Positions 53,672-64,000 are shown, numbered from the stretch's first letter. The stretch: 64,000 bases of DNA from Bradyrhizobium prioriisuperbiae (GCF_032397745.1 NZ_CP135921.1:372001-436000); one strand, 5' to 3'. The notes: generated by a model not told the origin, from the letters alone. Numbers and translations are program-made.

Positions 53672-55450
53672 TCACACCAGCGCCTTGCCGCCGGCAAAGG
53701 CCTTTGCGGTGGCCTCATCGTTGGCTTCGGCTGGCAACAGCATTTCATTGTGCGCCTTGCCCGACGGAATCATCGGGAAGCAATTTTCCAGCGCGGCGAC
53801 ACGGCAATCGAACAGCACGGGACGCTTGACCTTGATCATCTCGTCCAGCGCGCCGTCGAGATCGCGCGGCTTGGTCACCTGCATGCCGACACAGCCGAAC
53901 GCGTCCGCCAGCTTGACGAAATCCGGCAGCGCTTCCGAATAGGAATGCGAGAGACGGTTGCCATGCAGCAGCTGCTGCCACTGCCGCACCATGCCCATAT
54001 ACTGGTTGTTGAGGATGAAGATCTTGATCGGCAGTTCGTACTGAACCGCGGTCGACATCTCCTGCATGGTCATCTGCACCGACGCGTCGCCGGCGATGTC
54101 GATCACCAGGCTGTCGCGATGCGCGACCTGCACGCCCAGCGCCGCCGGCAGGCCATAGCCCATGGTGCCGAGACCGCCCGACGTCATCCAGCGATGCGGC
54201 TCCTCGAAGCCGAAGAACTGCGCCGCCCACATCTGGTGCTGGCCCACTTCCGTGGTGATGTAGGTGTCGCGGCCCCGGGTCTTTTCGAACAGGCTCTGGA
54301 TCGCATATTGCGGCAGGATCACGTCGTCGTTCTTCTTGAACGCGAGTGAATTGCGCGCACGCCAGGTCGCGATGGTCTGCCACCAGGCCCTGGTGTCCGG
54401 CGCCTTCGATTCCGCCTTGAACACCTGCAGCAAGTCGCCGAGCACGTTGGCAACGTCGCCGATGATGGGAACGTCGACGCGGATGTTCTTGTTGATCGAA
54501 GACGGATCGATGTCGATATGGATCTTCTTCGAGTTCGGCGAGAACGCATCGGTGCGCCCGGTGATGCGATCGTCGAACCGCGCGCCAATGCACAGCATGA
54601 CGTCGCAGTCATGCATCGCCATGTTGGCCTCATAAGTGCCGTGCATGCCGAGCATGCCGAGCCAGTTCTTGCCCGACGCAGGATACGCGCCGAGACCCAT
54701 CAAGGTGGAGGTGATCGGGAAGCCTGTCGCCTGCACCAGTTCGCGCAGCAGCCTGGAGGCTTCCAGTCCCGAATTGATGACACCCCCGCCGGAATAGATC
54801 ACCGGACGCTTGGCGTTGGCGAGCAGCGACACCGCCTTGCGGATCTGCTCGGCGTCGCCCTTCACCCGCGGCTTGTAGGAGACATGCACGTCCGACTTGC
54901 GCGGCGGGGTGTAAGTGCCGACGGCGAACTGCACGTCCTTCGGCACGTCGACCACCACCGGGCCCGGACGGCCGGTGGTCGCGACATAGAACGCCTCGTG
55001 CAGCACCCGCGGCAGGTCCTCGATCCGCCGCACCAGCCAGTTGTGCTTGGTGCAGGGACGGGTGATGCCGACGGTGTCGCACTCCTGGAAGGCGTCGTTG
55101 CCGATCAGGTGGGTCGGCACCTGGCCGGTGATGCAGACCAGCGGGATCGAATCCATCAGCGCGTCGGTCAGCGGCGTCACCATGTTGGTGGCGCCGGGCC
55201 CCGACGTCACCAGCACCACGCCCGGCAGGCCGGTGGAGCGGGCATAGCCCTCCGCGGCGTGGCCCGCGCCCTGCTCATGGCGTACCAGGATGTGCTCGAC
55301 TTGGTCCTGCTGGAAAATCTCGTCATAGATCGGAAGCACCGCGCCGCCCGGATAACCGAAGAGGTGCTTGACCCCATGGTCGATCAGCGCGCGGACGATC
55401 ATCGCTGCGCCGGTCATCTGGTTGGGGTCGTGGCTCGTGCTGTCGCTCAT
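53672..55450 (-). CDS. ilvB: Acetolactate synthase large (catalytic) subunit
   Basis: A 592-residue ThDP enzyme condensing pyruvate with pyruvate or 2-oxobutyrate. It starts at the ATG at 55450. The ThDP glutamate lies in RHEQGAGHAAEGYARSTG, with GPGATN following. A FAD-binding middle domain and the C-terminal ThDP motif GDASVQMTMQEM are present. Length is normal (ilvB/ilvI type). It is preceded by a 21-residue Ile/Val-rich leader peptide and an intrinsic terminator, so transcription is probably attenuated by branched-chain amino acids. Confidence 0.96.
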   Translation of the reverse strand: MSDSTSHDPNQMTGAAMIVRALIDHGVKHLFGYPGGAVLPIYDEIFQQDQVEHILVRHEQGAGHAAEGYARSTGLPGVVLVTSGPGATNMVTPLTDALMDSIPLVCITGQVPTHLIGNDAFQECDTVGITRPCTKHNWLVRRIEDLPRVLHEAFYVATTGRPGPVVVDVPKDVQFAVGTYTPPRKSDVHVSYKPRVKGDAEQIRKAVSLLANAKRPVIYSGGGVINSGLEASRLLRELVQATGFPITSTLMGLGAYPASGKNWLGMLGMHGTYEANMAMHDCDVMLCIGARFDDRITGRTDAFSPNSKKIHIDIDPSSINKNIRVDVPIIGDVANVLGDLLQVFKAESKAPDTRAWWQTIATWRARNSLAFKKNDDVILPQYAIQSLFEKTRGRDTYITTEVGQHQMWAAQFFGFEEPHRWMTSGGLGTMGYGLPAALGVQVAHRDSLVIDIAGDASVQMTMQEMSTAVQYELPIKIFILNNQYMGMVRQWQQLLHGNRLSHSYSEALPDFVKLADAFGCVGMQVTKPRDLDGALDEMIKVKRPVLFDCRVAALENCFPMIPSGKAHNEMLLPAEANDEATAKAFAGGKALV

Positions 55451-55547
55451 GGTTCGCTCCGGATCCGCTTGCCGCTTGTTCGTGGACGTCTGCACTCGAA
55501 GTCGTTGGGGTCGTGAAGTCGCTTTGGTCGTCAGGTGTGCGGGTAAT

Positions 55548-55618
55548 AAAAAAGGGCCCCGAGAGGCCCTGCACACCGCCAGTCACGCAGGTGGCCTCAG
55601 CCACCCCGGGCGGTGTGC
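55548..55618 (-). terminator. Attenuator of ilvB: hairpins and intrinsic terminator
   Basis: On the minus strand a ten-base stem GCACACCGCC/GGCGGTGTGC encloses an inner six-base stem GGTGGC/GCCACC, and right after it AGGGCC/GGCCCT forms a six-base stem followed by six T's (about 55552-55547). The last is a textbook intrinsic terminator, 100 bases before the ilvB start. It follows the leader peptide stop and shares its 5' stem with the peptide's end, as required for attenuation. Confidence 0.85.
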
Positions 55619-55662
55619 CAGGGGACGATAAGTACGACAATAATTGAAATAATATTGCGCAT
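55597..55662 (-). CDS. Branched-chain-rich leader peptide of ilvB
   Basis: A 21-residue frame from the ATG at 55662 to TGA at 55597: Met-Arg-Asn-Ile-Ile-Ser-Ile-Ile-Val-Val-Leu-Ile-Val-Pro-Trp, then a tail. Ten residues in a row after Asn hold five Ile, three Val and one Leu. It is followed by a terminator and preceded by a good promoter. This is the classical design of the ilv attenuation leader. Confidence 0.88.
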   Translation of the reverse strand: MRNIISIIVVLIVPWHTARGG

Positions 55663-55693
55663 TTTTCGTCCAGAATTCCTAAAGGTTGCGCGG

Positions 55694-55721
55694 GGTTATA
55701 GCCGCGGATCGGCCAAAGTCA
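55694..55721 (-). promoter_or_regulatory. Promoter of ilvB leader (TTGACT-16-TATAAC)
   Basis: On the minus strand TTGACT at 55721-55716 and TATAAC at 55699-55694 are separated by 16 bases. Predicted transcription start is about 55687, 25 bases before the leader-peptide ATG at 55662. Strong match to the housekeeping consensus. Confidence 0.75.
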
Positions 55722-55879
55722 AGCCAAACCACCTCACTTCCGCGCCATGGCTCGAAACGTAGCGCGGTTTTGGGCTTTCGGCGAGAGGCAAAGTTGCCGG
55801 GCGAGCCATGCGCCGGCGAACGCGCTAACATCGGAGACCGGCGCCGCCGATGATGGTGGCCCGGACGCACGGGATCAGG

Positions 55880-56056
55880 ATGATGCCAAATTGGCTGCTT
55901 CCGCTGCTCGGCCTGATCGTACTCGGCAGCTTTGTCTATTTCGGGTTCTGGAAAGGCTTGAGCAACAGGCGGGACGAGAACAACAGGAACAACGACGGGA
56001 GTGGATCGGAGACCCTGACAGGCGGCCACAGTTCTTCCGACAGCCATCATCACTGA
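55880..56056 (+). CDS. Small single-span membrane protein
   Basis: A 58-residue protein from the ATG at 55880 (a second ATG follows immediately). One hydrophobic segment at residues 4 to 25 is followed by a polar tail rich in Asn, Gly, Ser and His, ending in three His. I do not recognise it. It is convergent with ilvE. The membrane span and clean start suggest it is real. Confidence 0.55.
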   Translation: MMPNWLLPLLGLIVLGSFVYFGFWKGLSNRRDENNRNNDGSGSETLTGGHSSSDSHHH

Positions 56057-56119
56057 GCCCGATCTCAGATCGACAGACCCGAGCTCAAGCGGAAAGCGGC
56101 GGAGTAACTCCGCCGCCAG

Positions 56120-57199
56120 TCACAGGACCTTTCTGATCCAGTCGTGCGGATCGGCCGCGCGACCGTACTGGATGTCGACCAGTTTCTTGCGCAGCCCCAT
56201 GGCGACAGGGCCGGCGGCACCGCCATTGATCTGAAAATCACCGCTCGCGGAACACACCTTGCCGATCGGCGAGATGACCGCCGCCGTGCCACAAGCAAAA
56301 GCCTCTTTCAGCTTTCCGCTGGCGGCGTCAGCACGCCACTGCTGGACGGTGTAGGCCTCCTCACGCACGGGCGTGCCGGAATCCTTCGCGAGTGCGAGGA
56401 TCGAATCGCGGGTGATGCCCGGCAGGATGGTGCCAAGCGGCGGCGTCAGCAGCGAACCGTCGTCGAACACGAAGAACACGTTCATGCCGCCGAGCTCCTC
56501 GACATAACGGCGCTCGATCGCATCGAGGAAGACCACCTGGTCGCAGCCGTGATCGATGGCCTCGGCCTGGGCACGCAGGCTGGCGGCATAATTGCCGCCG
56601 CACTTGACGGCGCCGGTGCCGCCGATCGCGGCGCGGGTGTAGGTCTCCGACACCCAGATCGACACCGGCGCAGGTCCGCCCTTGAAATAGGAGCCAACCG
56701 GCGAGGCGATGACGGCGAAGATGTAATCCGCGGACGGTTTCACGCCGAGGAAGACCTCGCTCGCGATCATGAAGGGCCGCAAATAGAGGCTGCCCTCACC
56801 GCCCGGCACCCAGGCGCGATCGATGCGCACGAGCTGCTCGACCGCCTCGATGAACACCGGTTCGGGCAGCGGGGCCATGGCCATGCGCTCGGCCGAATTG
56901 TGGAAGCGACGGGCATTGGCGTCCGGGCGAAACAGGTTCACGCCGCCGTCGTCGCGTGTGTAGGCCTTGAGGCCTTCAAAAATCTCCTGAGCGTAGTGCA
57001 GGACGGCCGTGGCCGGATCGAGCGGGAAATTGGCGCGGGATTCGACGCGCGCGCCAAACCAGCCCTTGGCCTGATTGTAGCGGACCAGCGCCATGTGGTC
57101 GGTGAAAATCCGGCCAAAACCTGGATCCACGAGCTTTGCCGTGCGCTCTTTCTCGGGCGTCGGATGTGCCGCAGGCAGGATTTCGAAATCCAAACTCAT
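56120..57199 (-). CDS. ilvE: Branched-chain amino acid aminotransferase
   Basis: A 359-residue PLP enzyme catalysing the last step for Leu, Ile and Val. It starts at the ATG at 57199; the frame is open further upstream but the added residues are unrelated. Family features are HYAQEIFEGLKAY near residue 70, the PLP lysine in the KCGGNYAASL region, ERRYVEELGGMNVFFV and TPPLGTILPGITRDSIL (class II fold). Length fits the class of longer bacterial BCATs. It is transcribed separately from ilvB. No leader peptide was recognised upstream of it. Confidence 0.94.
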   Translation of the reverse strand: MSLDFEILPAAHPTPEKERTAKLVDPGFGRIFTDHMALVRYNQAKGWFGARVESRANFPLDPATAVLHYAQEIFEGLKAYTRDDGGVNLFRPDANARRFHNSAERMAMAPLPEPVFIEAVEQLVRIDRAWVPGGEGSLYLRPFMIASEVFLGVKPSADYIFAVIASPVGSYFKGGPAPVSIWVSETYTRAAIGGTGAVKCGGNYAASLRAQAEAIDHGCDQVVFLDAIERRYVEELGGMNVFFVFDDGSLLTPPLGTILPGITRDSILALAKDSGTPVREEAYTVQQWRADAASGKLKEAFACGTAAVISPIGKVCSASGDFQINGGAAGPVAMGLRKKLVDIQYGRAADPHDWIRKVL

Positions 57200-57374
57200 G
57201 TCCTTGTGTCTTTCCTTGCTTCCCGCTGTCGGCGCGATGGCTGCGCCGGACCTGTCGATCCAGGCCCGCTGGCCCGATTTCGGGCAGCACCATATTTGGA
57301 CGCGCCCGACAGTGAAAGGGGGTCGTCGCCGGGGACCACAGGGGTCTCGCATTCAGCCCGCGGCGGCGGGCCAG

Positions 57375-58322
57375 CTAGTTGAGCCCGCGGAGGGACAGGG
57401 CGTTGGCCAGCCAGCCGCGCGCCTCGTGGGGCGCCACCCACTGAAACTCCGGCAGCTGGTGGCGGAACCAGGTGAACTGGCGCTTGGCGTAGTGGCGGGT
57501 GTCGGTCTGGCCGATCGCCATGGCCTCGTCCCGGCCGATTTCGCCGGCCAGGAATTTGATCAGCGCCGGCACGCCATGAGCTTTCATGGCCGGCAGCAGC
57601 GGATCGAGCTTGCGGGCGGCGAGAACAGCTACCTCATCGAGCGCGCCCTGCCCCAGCATGGCCTGGAAACGCGCGTCGATCCGCCCATAGAGTTCCGCCC
57701 GGTCGGGCGCGAGAAAGACCGCCACGGTTCCTTCGGGCGGCAACAACGGCGGCAGCCCCTCGCGGTGCCAGTCCGTCAGCGAGCGGCCGGTCGCCTCCAC
57801 CACCTCAAGGGCGCGGGCGATGCGGACGCGGTCGCGCGGCTTCAGCTTGAGCGCCAGCATGGGATCGCGCAACGACAGCTCCCGGTGCAGCGCCTCGGGA
57901 CCGCCCTGGGCGAGACGGGCGCGAACGTCGTCGCGAACCCGCGCCGGGATCGGCGGCACCGCCGACAGTCCCCGGGTCAGCGCCTTGAAATACAGCCCCG
58001 AGCCGCCGATGAAGATCGGCACCCGGCCGGCCTCGCGCGCTTCATAAAGCACGGTGACCGCATCGTTGACCCACATCCCGGCCGAATAGTTCACCGCCGC
58101 GTCGGCGTGGCCGTACAGCCGGTGCGGCGCCTGGACCTCGTCCTCCGGTGCGGGACGGGCGGTGAGCACCCGCAAATCGCGGTAAACCTGCATGGAATCG
58201 GTGTTGATCACCGTGCCGTCGATGGCGCAGGCCAAGTCGAGCGCCAGCGCCGACTTGCCGCTGGCGGTGGGTCCTGCGATAAGCACGGCCTTGATCGGAT
58301 GTCCTGTCGAAGTCGACGTCAC
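57375..58322 (-). CDS. miaA: tRNA dimethylallyltransferase
   Basis: A 315-residue enzyme adding dimethylallyl to A37 of tRNAs that read UNN codons. P-loop [11 protein letters not shown] (residues 15 to 25), [16 protein letters not shown], and [14 protein letters not shown] are diagnostic; a C-terminal [11 protein letters not shown] follows. Length is standard. It is divergent from serB by 39 bases and lies near the ilv region, an arrangement seen in related genomes. Confidence 0.95.
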   Translation of the reverse strand: MTSTSTGHPIKAVLIAGPTASGKSALALDLACAIDGTVINTDSMQVYRDLRVLTARPAPEDEVQAPHRLYGHADAAVNYSAGMWVNDAVTVLYEAREAGRVPIFIGGSGLYFKALTRGLSAVPPIPARVRDDVRARLAQGGPEALHRELSLRDPMLALKLKPRDRVRIARALEVVEATGRSLTDWHREGLPPLLPPEGTVAVFLAPDRAELYGRIDARFQAMLGQGALDEVAVLAARKLDPLLPAMKAHGVPALIKFLAGEIGRDEAMAIGQTDTRHYAKRQFTWFRHQLPEFQWVAPHEARGWLANALSLRGLN

Positions 58323-58361
58323 GCACTCATCCCGAAGGTCAAAGACACCTCAAAGGCTACC

Positions 58362-59255
58362 ATGTCTCTCGTCGCCACGCTGATTTCCAACCCGAACGAT
58401 CCCGCGCTCGACAGCACGGCGATCGACGCAGCGTGCGCCATCCTGCCGCCGTCTGCCAAGCCCTCCTGGCTGTTCGACGAGGTCGCGGCCGACATCACAT
58501 TTAGCAGCGACGAGGACCCCCGCGCCATCGCAGAACGGCTGCGGCAGGCTAGAGGCGACCTGCCGATCGATATTGTGGTGCAACCGGAAGCGACCCGGCG
58601 CAAGAAGCTTTTTCTGGCCGATATGGATTCCACCATGATCGGCCAGGAATGCATCGACGAACTGGCTGACTTCGCCGGCCTCAAGGCACATGTCTCGGCC
58701 ATTACCGAGCGCGCCATGCGCGGCGAGATCGCGTTCGAGCCGGCGCTGCGCGAGCGGGTGGCCCTGCTGAAGGGCCTGCCGGCCAAGGTCGTCGACGAGG
58801 TGCTCGAGAAACGCATTACGCTCACCCCCGGCGGCACAGCCCTGGTGCGCACCATGCGGGCGCACGGCGCCTATACGTGTCTGATTTCCGGCGGCTTCAC
58901 CGTGTTCACCAACCGGATCGCCGCCATGATCGGGTTCCAGGAGAACCGCGCCAATACCCTGTTGGTGGACGGCGACACATTCACCGGCCAGGTCGCCGAG
59001 CCGATCGTCGGGCGCGAGACCAAGCTCGCGACCCTGCTCGAGCTGCGTGAATCATTCGACGTCGACGCCGTCGACACCCTGGTGGTCGGCGACGGCGCCA
59101 ACGACCTCGGCATGATCGAGGCGGCCGGCCTCGGCGTCGCCTACCGCGCCAAGCCCAAGGTGGCCGCGGCCGCCGGCGCCCGGATCGACCACGGCGATCT
59201 CACCGCATTGCTGTACGCGCAGGGCTATAAGCGCAGTGAGTTCGTGACGGAGTAG
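58362..59255 (+). CDS. serB: Phosphoserine phosphatase
   Basis: A 297-residue enzyme that makes L-serine. The HAD motifs are DMDSTMIGQECIDELADFAG (nucleophile Asp), ISGGFTVFT (motif II Ser) and VVGDGANDLGMIEAAGLG (motif IV). An N-terminal domain of about 85 residues precedes the catalytic part. Start at the ATG at 58362. It is divergent from miaA. The last gene before the degP operon converges on it. Confidence 0.95.
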   Translation: MSLVATLISNPNDPALDSTAIDAACAILPPSAKPSWLFDEVAADITFSSDEDPRAIAERLRQARGDLPIDIVVQPEATRRKKLFLADMDSTMIGQECIDELADFAGLKAHVSAITERAMRGEIAFEPALRERVALLKGLPAKVVDEVLEKRITLTPGGTALVRTMRAHGAYTCLISGGFTVFTNRIAAMIGFQENRANTLLVDGDTFTGQVAEPIVGRETKLATLLELRESFDVDAVDTLVVGDGANDLGMIEAAGLGVAYRAKPKVAAAAGARIDHGDLTALLYAQGYKRSEFVTE

Positions 59256-59282
59256 GTTCGGGACGCGGGCTCCACATTCAGC

Positions 59283-59370
59283 GTCATGCGCGGGCTTGAC
59301 CCGCGCATCCAGCTTTCTCGGTATTTCAATGCAAACAAGCTGGATTGCCGGATCAAGTCCGGCAATGACG
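59283..59370. repeat. Palindromic intergenic repeat (GGGCTTGACCCG family), copy 3
   Basis: Same layout as the copies at 3747 and 9629: GCGCGGGCTTGACCCGCGC, ATCCAGCTT, variable centre, AAGCTGGAT, GCCGGATCAAGTCCGGC and ATGACG. It lies between serB and degP. Confidence 0.85.
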
Positions 59371-59392
59371 CAGTGGGGATGATGGGCTGCGT

Positions 59393-59425
59393 AAAAACGC
59401 AAATGCCCGGCACGAGGCCGGGCAT
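59393..59425 (-). terminator. Intrinsic terminator after degP
   Basis: On the minus strand GCCCGGC and GCCGGGC form a stem after the degP stop, followed within a few bases by a run of five T's. It should end the folA/hflKC/degP transcript. Confidence 0.7.
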
Positions 59426-59455
59426 CACGCAGAAATATAAGAATGCAGCGCAGTC

Positions 59456-60985
<1,530 letters not shown>

Positions 60986-61245
60986 AGGGTCGTCGTCTCC
61001 TGGAAAAGGGGTATCCGAATTCGCCCCAGAGTGCGCCGGAACGATGGTGCGGCGCAAGCTGTTCTACACCCCGATCCAGGCGCCGATTGCGGCGAAATGC
61101 AGGCCAAACGCCCGTCAATTCGGGGCGCCTGATCCCTGACCGCCGGGGCCCGTTCACGGCTCAACGCCGCCAGCGGCGGCGCGGTGCGGATGCAGGAGCG
61201 GATCAGATGGAGAGAGTTCGGCGGACGGAGGGCCGCCTCACACCG

Positions 61246-61452
61246 TCAGTAGCGGCGGACGAAATAGATCACGATCAGGCCGACCACGGCCGATCCGATT
61301 CCAACCGCGCGCAGAATGTTGTCCGGGGTCAGGATCGCGCTTTTCATGGCCTGGCGCATCCAGTTCGGCATGGCCGCAAACAGCAGGCCTTCAATGACGA
61401 GCAGAATGCCGATGCCGATCAGCAAATCCGAAAACGCTATCGACCTCAACAC
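61246..61452 (-). CDS. DUF2065-family small membrane protein
   Basis: A 68-residue protein from the GTG at 61452, preceded by GGGGAGG; an ATG at 61467 would overlap that site. Two hydrophobic segments (about residues 7 to 28 and 45 to 66) match DUF2065. In many alphaproteobacteria it sits between hflC and the HtrA protease, as here. Function unknown, presumably linked to HflKC. Confidence 0.85.
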   Translation of the reverse strand: MLRSIAFSDLLIGIGILLVIEGLLFAAMPNWMRQAMKSAILTPDNILRAVGIGSAVVGLIVIYFVRRY

Positions 61453-61559
61453 GCGACGCCTCCCCAAGCGTGTTCCGTCAGACCGACATGCCGGCTGCAG
61501 ACGCGCAGTTGTTGACGCAACCGGACCCCGATTTTGGATTTACAGTCGCGCTGAGTATC

Positions 61560-61586
61560 TGAGCCCGATCCACCGGATCGGGCTCA
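61560..61586. terminator. Hairpin between hflC and DUF2065
   Basis: TGAGCCCGATCC and GGATCGGGCTCA form a perfect 12-base stem with a three-base loop. No strong U tract follows on the minus strand, so it may slow or process the transcript rather than end it. Confidence 0.5.
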
Positions 61587-61641
61587 GGGACATGCTTTAT
61601 TGGAAAACCAGCCCTCACGGTCAAGCCCGGGGGCGGTTTTT

Positions 61642-62562
61642 CTAGCGCGAGCCGGCCGCGGGTTGCCCAGCCCCAGCCGCCGAGGCCGGCGGCTTGCCGG
61701 AGGAATTGGCGAAGAAGCGGAAGAACTCCGAATCCGGACGCAGCAGGAAGCGGGTGTCGTTGGCCTTCAGCCCGGTCTCGTACGCCGACATCGAGCGGTA
61801 AAAGGCAAAGAACTCCTGATCCTTGTTATAGGCTTCAGCGAAGATCCGGTTGCGCTCGCCGTCGCCCTCGCCGCGGGTCTGCTCGGCTTGGGAGTTGGCC
61901 TCGGCGATGATCACCGTGGCCTGGCGGTCGGCGGTGGAGCGGATTTCCTGGGCCTTCTGACCGCCCTGGGCGCGGAACTCGGCGGCTTCACGCTGTCGCT
62001 CGGTCTGCATCCGCTGGTACACCGCCTGGCTGTTCTGCTCCGGCAGGTCGGCGCGGCGGATACGAACGTCCACCACCGCAATGCCATAGCCGTCGGCCTC
62101 GCGATCAAGCTGCTCGCGAATCCGCGCCATCAGCGCATCGCGCTCGTCACGCACCACCTGGATGAACGTCACCTCGCCGAGCACGCGGCGCAGCGACGAG
62201 TTCAGCAGCGTGGTGAGCTGCAAGTTGGCGGCCTGGATCGAACCGACGCGCTGGTAGAAGCGCAACGCATCCTTGATGCGGTAACGCGCGAAGGCATCGA
62301 CGACCAGACGCTTCTGGTCCGATGCGATCACTTCCTGCGACGGATTTTCCAGATCGAGAATCCGCTTGTCGATATCGATCACGGTATCGATGAATGGCCA
62401 CTTGAAATTCAGACCCGGTTCGGTGACGACGCGGATCGGCTCGCCAAGGCGAACCACTAGTGCCTGCTGGGTCTGACGCACGGTAAAGGCCGCGCTGTAG
62501 CCGACGATAACAATGGCGACCAGCAGCACCAGCGCAACAACTCCTGAAATGCCGGCCTTCAT
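61642..62562 (-). CDS. hflC: HflC, subunit of the HflKC membrane complex
   Basis: A 306-residue inner-membrane protein of the SPFH/prohibitin family. One N-terminal membrane segment (residues 5 to 27, VVALVLLVAIVIVGYSAAF) is followed by the SPFH domain (TQQALVVRLGEPIRVV... through FIQVVRDERDALMARIREQL) and a coiled coil with the EADGYGIAVVDVRIRRADLP region. It forms a cage with HflK around FtsH. Its ATG overlaps the hflK stop by four bases. Confidence 0.95.
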   Translation of the reverse strand: MKAGISGVVALVLLVAIVIVGYSAAFTVRQTQQALVVRLGEPIRVVTEPGLNFKWPFIDTVIDIDKRILDLENPSQEVIASDQKRLVVDAFARYRIKDALRFYQRVGSIQAANLQLTTLLNSSLRRVLGEVTFIQVVRDERDALMARIREQLDREADGYGIAVVDVRIRRADLPEQNSQAVYQRMQTERQREAAEFRAQGGQKAQEIRSTADRQATVIIAEANSQAEQTRGEGDGERNRIFAEAYNKDQEFFAFYRSMSAYETGLKANDTRFLLRPDSEFFRFFANSSGKPPASAAGAGQPAAGSR

Positions 62563-63698
62563 CGTGCGCTCCCGCCCTGTTGCTGTTGCGGCGCAGGCGC
62601 CGGCTGTCGTCGCGAGAGTTCACTCAGCGGCAGATAAGGCACGATGCCGGGCGAGCCGCCCGCCGATCCCGGATCGATCACAACCTTTTCGGCCGAACCG
62701 AGCACACGCTCCATGGTTTCGAGATAGATGCGTTGCCGCGTCACGTCGGGCGCCTTCTTGTATTCGTCATAGACCTTGAGGAAGCGCGCGGTCTGACCCT
62801 TGGCTTCCGCCACCGCCTGCTCCTTGTAGCCCTGCGCCACCTGCAGGATCTGCGCACCGCGTCCCCGTGCATCGGGCACCACGCGGTTGGCGTAGGTCTG
62901 GGCTTCGTTCTGCAACCGCTCGAGGTCGGCGCGGGCCGCCTGCACGTCGCGGAACGCATCGATCACCTGCGCCGGCGGATCGACCTTCTGCATCTGCACC
63001 TGCTGGATCAAAACGCCTGCCTTGTAGCTGTCGAGCGTCTTCTGCATCAAGTCCTGCACCGCCGCTTCCGTGGTGGTGCGGGCGCCGGTCAGGATCGGCT
63101 GGATCTGGGCGCGGCCGACTGCTTCGCGCATCGCGCTTTCAGCCACCGCTTTCACGGTGCCTTCGGGATTCTGGATGTTGAAGAGGTAGTCGCCGACGCC
63201 GTCCGGCTTGATGCGCCAGAGCACGGTGAAGTCCACGTCGACGATGTTTTCGTCGCCGGTCAACATCAGGCTTTCTTCCGGCACGTCGCGGAAGGTGCCG
63301 CCACGGCGCGATTCATCGTAGCGCATGCCGATGCTCAGGGTGGAGACACGCAGCGCCTTCGGCAGCAGCACGGTCTCGATCGGATACGGCAGGTGATAGT
63401 TCAGGCCCGGCTGCACGGTGCGAACATGCTTGCCGAAGCGCAGCACGACGCCCAGCTCTTCCGACTGCACGCGGAAGAACCCGGACAGCGCCCAGATCGC
63501 AATCGCCGCGACGACCAGGAGCCCGATGCCCATGGCACTGAAATGCCCGCCCGGCAGCAGCGTCTGCAGACGATCCTGCCCCCGCCGCAGAAGGTCTTCG
63601 AGATCCGGCGGCTTCGGTCCCGACGACTGCGGTCCGGAGCCCCATGGTCCTTTCGGACCCGAACCCCACGGGCCGCCACCTTGATTCTTCCACGGCAT
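62559..63698 (-). CDS. hflK: HflK, subunit of the HflKC membrane complex
   Basis: A 379-residue protein. The N-terminal 50 residues are a Gly/Pro/Trp repeat region (PWGSGPKGPWGSGPQ), as in other HflK. A membrane segment lies at about residues 56 to 74, then the SPFH domain (QSEELGVVLRFGKHVRTVQPGLNYHLPYP) and a coiled coil. It modulates the FtsH protease. It is upstream of hflC and downstream of folA. Confidence 0.95.
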   Translation of the reverse strand: MPWKNQGGGPWGSGPKGPWGSGPQSSGPKPPDLEDLLRRGQDRLQTLLPGGHFSAMGIGLLVVAAIAIWALSGFFRVQSEELGVVLRFGKHVRTVQPGLNYHLPYPIETVLLPKALRVSTLSIGMRYDESRRGGTFRDVPEESLMLTGDENIVDVDFTVLWRIKPDGVGDYLFNIQNPEGTVKAVAESAMREAVGRAQIQPILTGARTTTEAAVQDLMQKTLDSYKAGVLIQQVQMQKVDPPAQVIDAFRDVQAARADLERLQNEAQTYANRVVPDARGRGAQILQVAQGYKEQAVAEAKGQTARFLKVYDEYKKAPDVTRQRIYLETMERVLGSAEKVVIDPGSAGGSPGIVPYLPLSELSRRQPAPAPQQQQGGSAR

Positions 63699-63847
63699 AG
63701 GTTGTCTCCTTGACCAGTCCAGCAGGGGGACCGGCGTAATACGGACGGCTTTATAGGGGACGGCTTCACCCCTTACAACGCGGCGTCTTGCTGCGCAGCA
63801 GGTAGGGTCGGCGCGATATTTGTCAATGTAAACATCGACAAACGGGG

Positions 63848-64000
63848 TTAATCGGCCGACCGGCGTATATATGTCGCATAAGTGAAATCGGCGCTGTCGA
63901 CCGCTGCGGCCGTATTTCTGACGCGGCTGACTTCCGTCCAGCGTGTTGGGTTCGGCTTCAACAACTCGGTGAGAAACACATCGCCTGCAGGCTGTGCGTG
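63848..64000 (-). CDS. folA: Dihydrofolate reductase, C-terminal end (partial)
   Basis: The last 50 residues read from the right edge to the stop at 63848 and are absent from any complete frame in the window. They contain GDVFLTELLKPNPTRWTEVSRV and a final FTYATYIRR, matching the C-terminal beta strands of DHFR. In related genomes folA directly precedes hflK, which supports the call. Most of the gene, including the active site, lies outside the window. Confidence 0.75.
   Translation of the reverse strand, partial: HAQPAGDVFLTELLKPNPTRWTEVSRVRNTAAAVDSADFTYATYIRRSAD

Overview
The window is GC-rich chromosomal DNA from an alphaproteobacterium of the order Hyphomicrobiales, most likely the Bradyrhizobium / Rhodopseudomonas / Tardiphaga group. 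This rests on the protein sequences, the gene orders folA-hflK-hflC-DUF2065-degP and ilvB-ilvH-ilvC, and many short palindromic intergenic repeats. No rRNA, tRNA, CRISPR array, prophage or insertion sequence was recognised. Genes sit in short operons on both strands.

Layout. 0-0.8 kb: the end of an M50 site-2 protease and a small membrane protein. 0.8-5.7 kb: an amidohydrolase, then two tandem leuA paralogues. The downstream leuA copy is broken by a 4-base deletion. Each copy has its own upstream leucine-rich leader peptide and a shared hairpin, so both look attenuation-controlled. 5.9-8.6 kb: an ArsR/SRPBCC pair with a promoter-operator on the start codon, then PPK2 and a Nudix hydrolase. 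8.6-18.2 kb: transporters. These are a nitrate/sulfonate/taurine-type ABC system whose binding protein lies apart from its permease and ATPase, a sugar ABC module with an epimerase between the two parts, and a glycine-betaine-type system with a fused permease-binding protein. 18.3-28.5 kb: single-gene metabolism, including upp, a cupin, a methyltransferase, an HD phosphohydrolase, a flavin monooxygenase, a HAD phosphatase, a phoD remnant, a metallophosphoesterase, a GNAT and a membrane sulfatase. 28.6-41 kb: an MFS pump with LysR; an sdaA / M20 amidohydrolase / DUF3100-like transporter operon with a divergent LysR; a serine beta-lactamase-family protein; TetR with a ferric-reductase-like membrane protein; an OmpA-family gene with a frameshift near its start; an SDR. 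41.2-49.3 kb: a four-gene operon around a FAD-linked oxidase, an alpha/beta hydrolase, bluB, an LprI-like protein, an old-yellow-enzyme gene divergent from MerR, and a GFA-family protein. 49.8-57.2 kb: uxuA and the branched-chain amino acid genes ilvC, a LysE-type exporter, ilvH and ilvB, with ilvE nearby. 57.4-64 kb: miaA, serB, degP, DUF2065, hflC, hflK and the 3' end of folA.

The strongest theme is branched-chain amino acid synthesis. The window holds ilvB, ilvH, ilvC, ilvE, leuA and a second leuA. Three unannotated leader peptides were read directly from the sequence: two Leu-rich ones before the leuA copies and one Ile/Val-rich one before ilvB. The ilvB leader is followed by a canonical intrinsic terminator and preceded by a good promoter. 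Other readable regulation includes a perfect 22-bp MerR-type palindrome, a TetR-type operator over a promoter, two AT/T-N11-A LysR-type sites and an ArsR-type operator.
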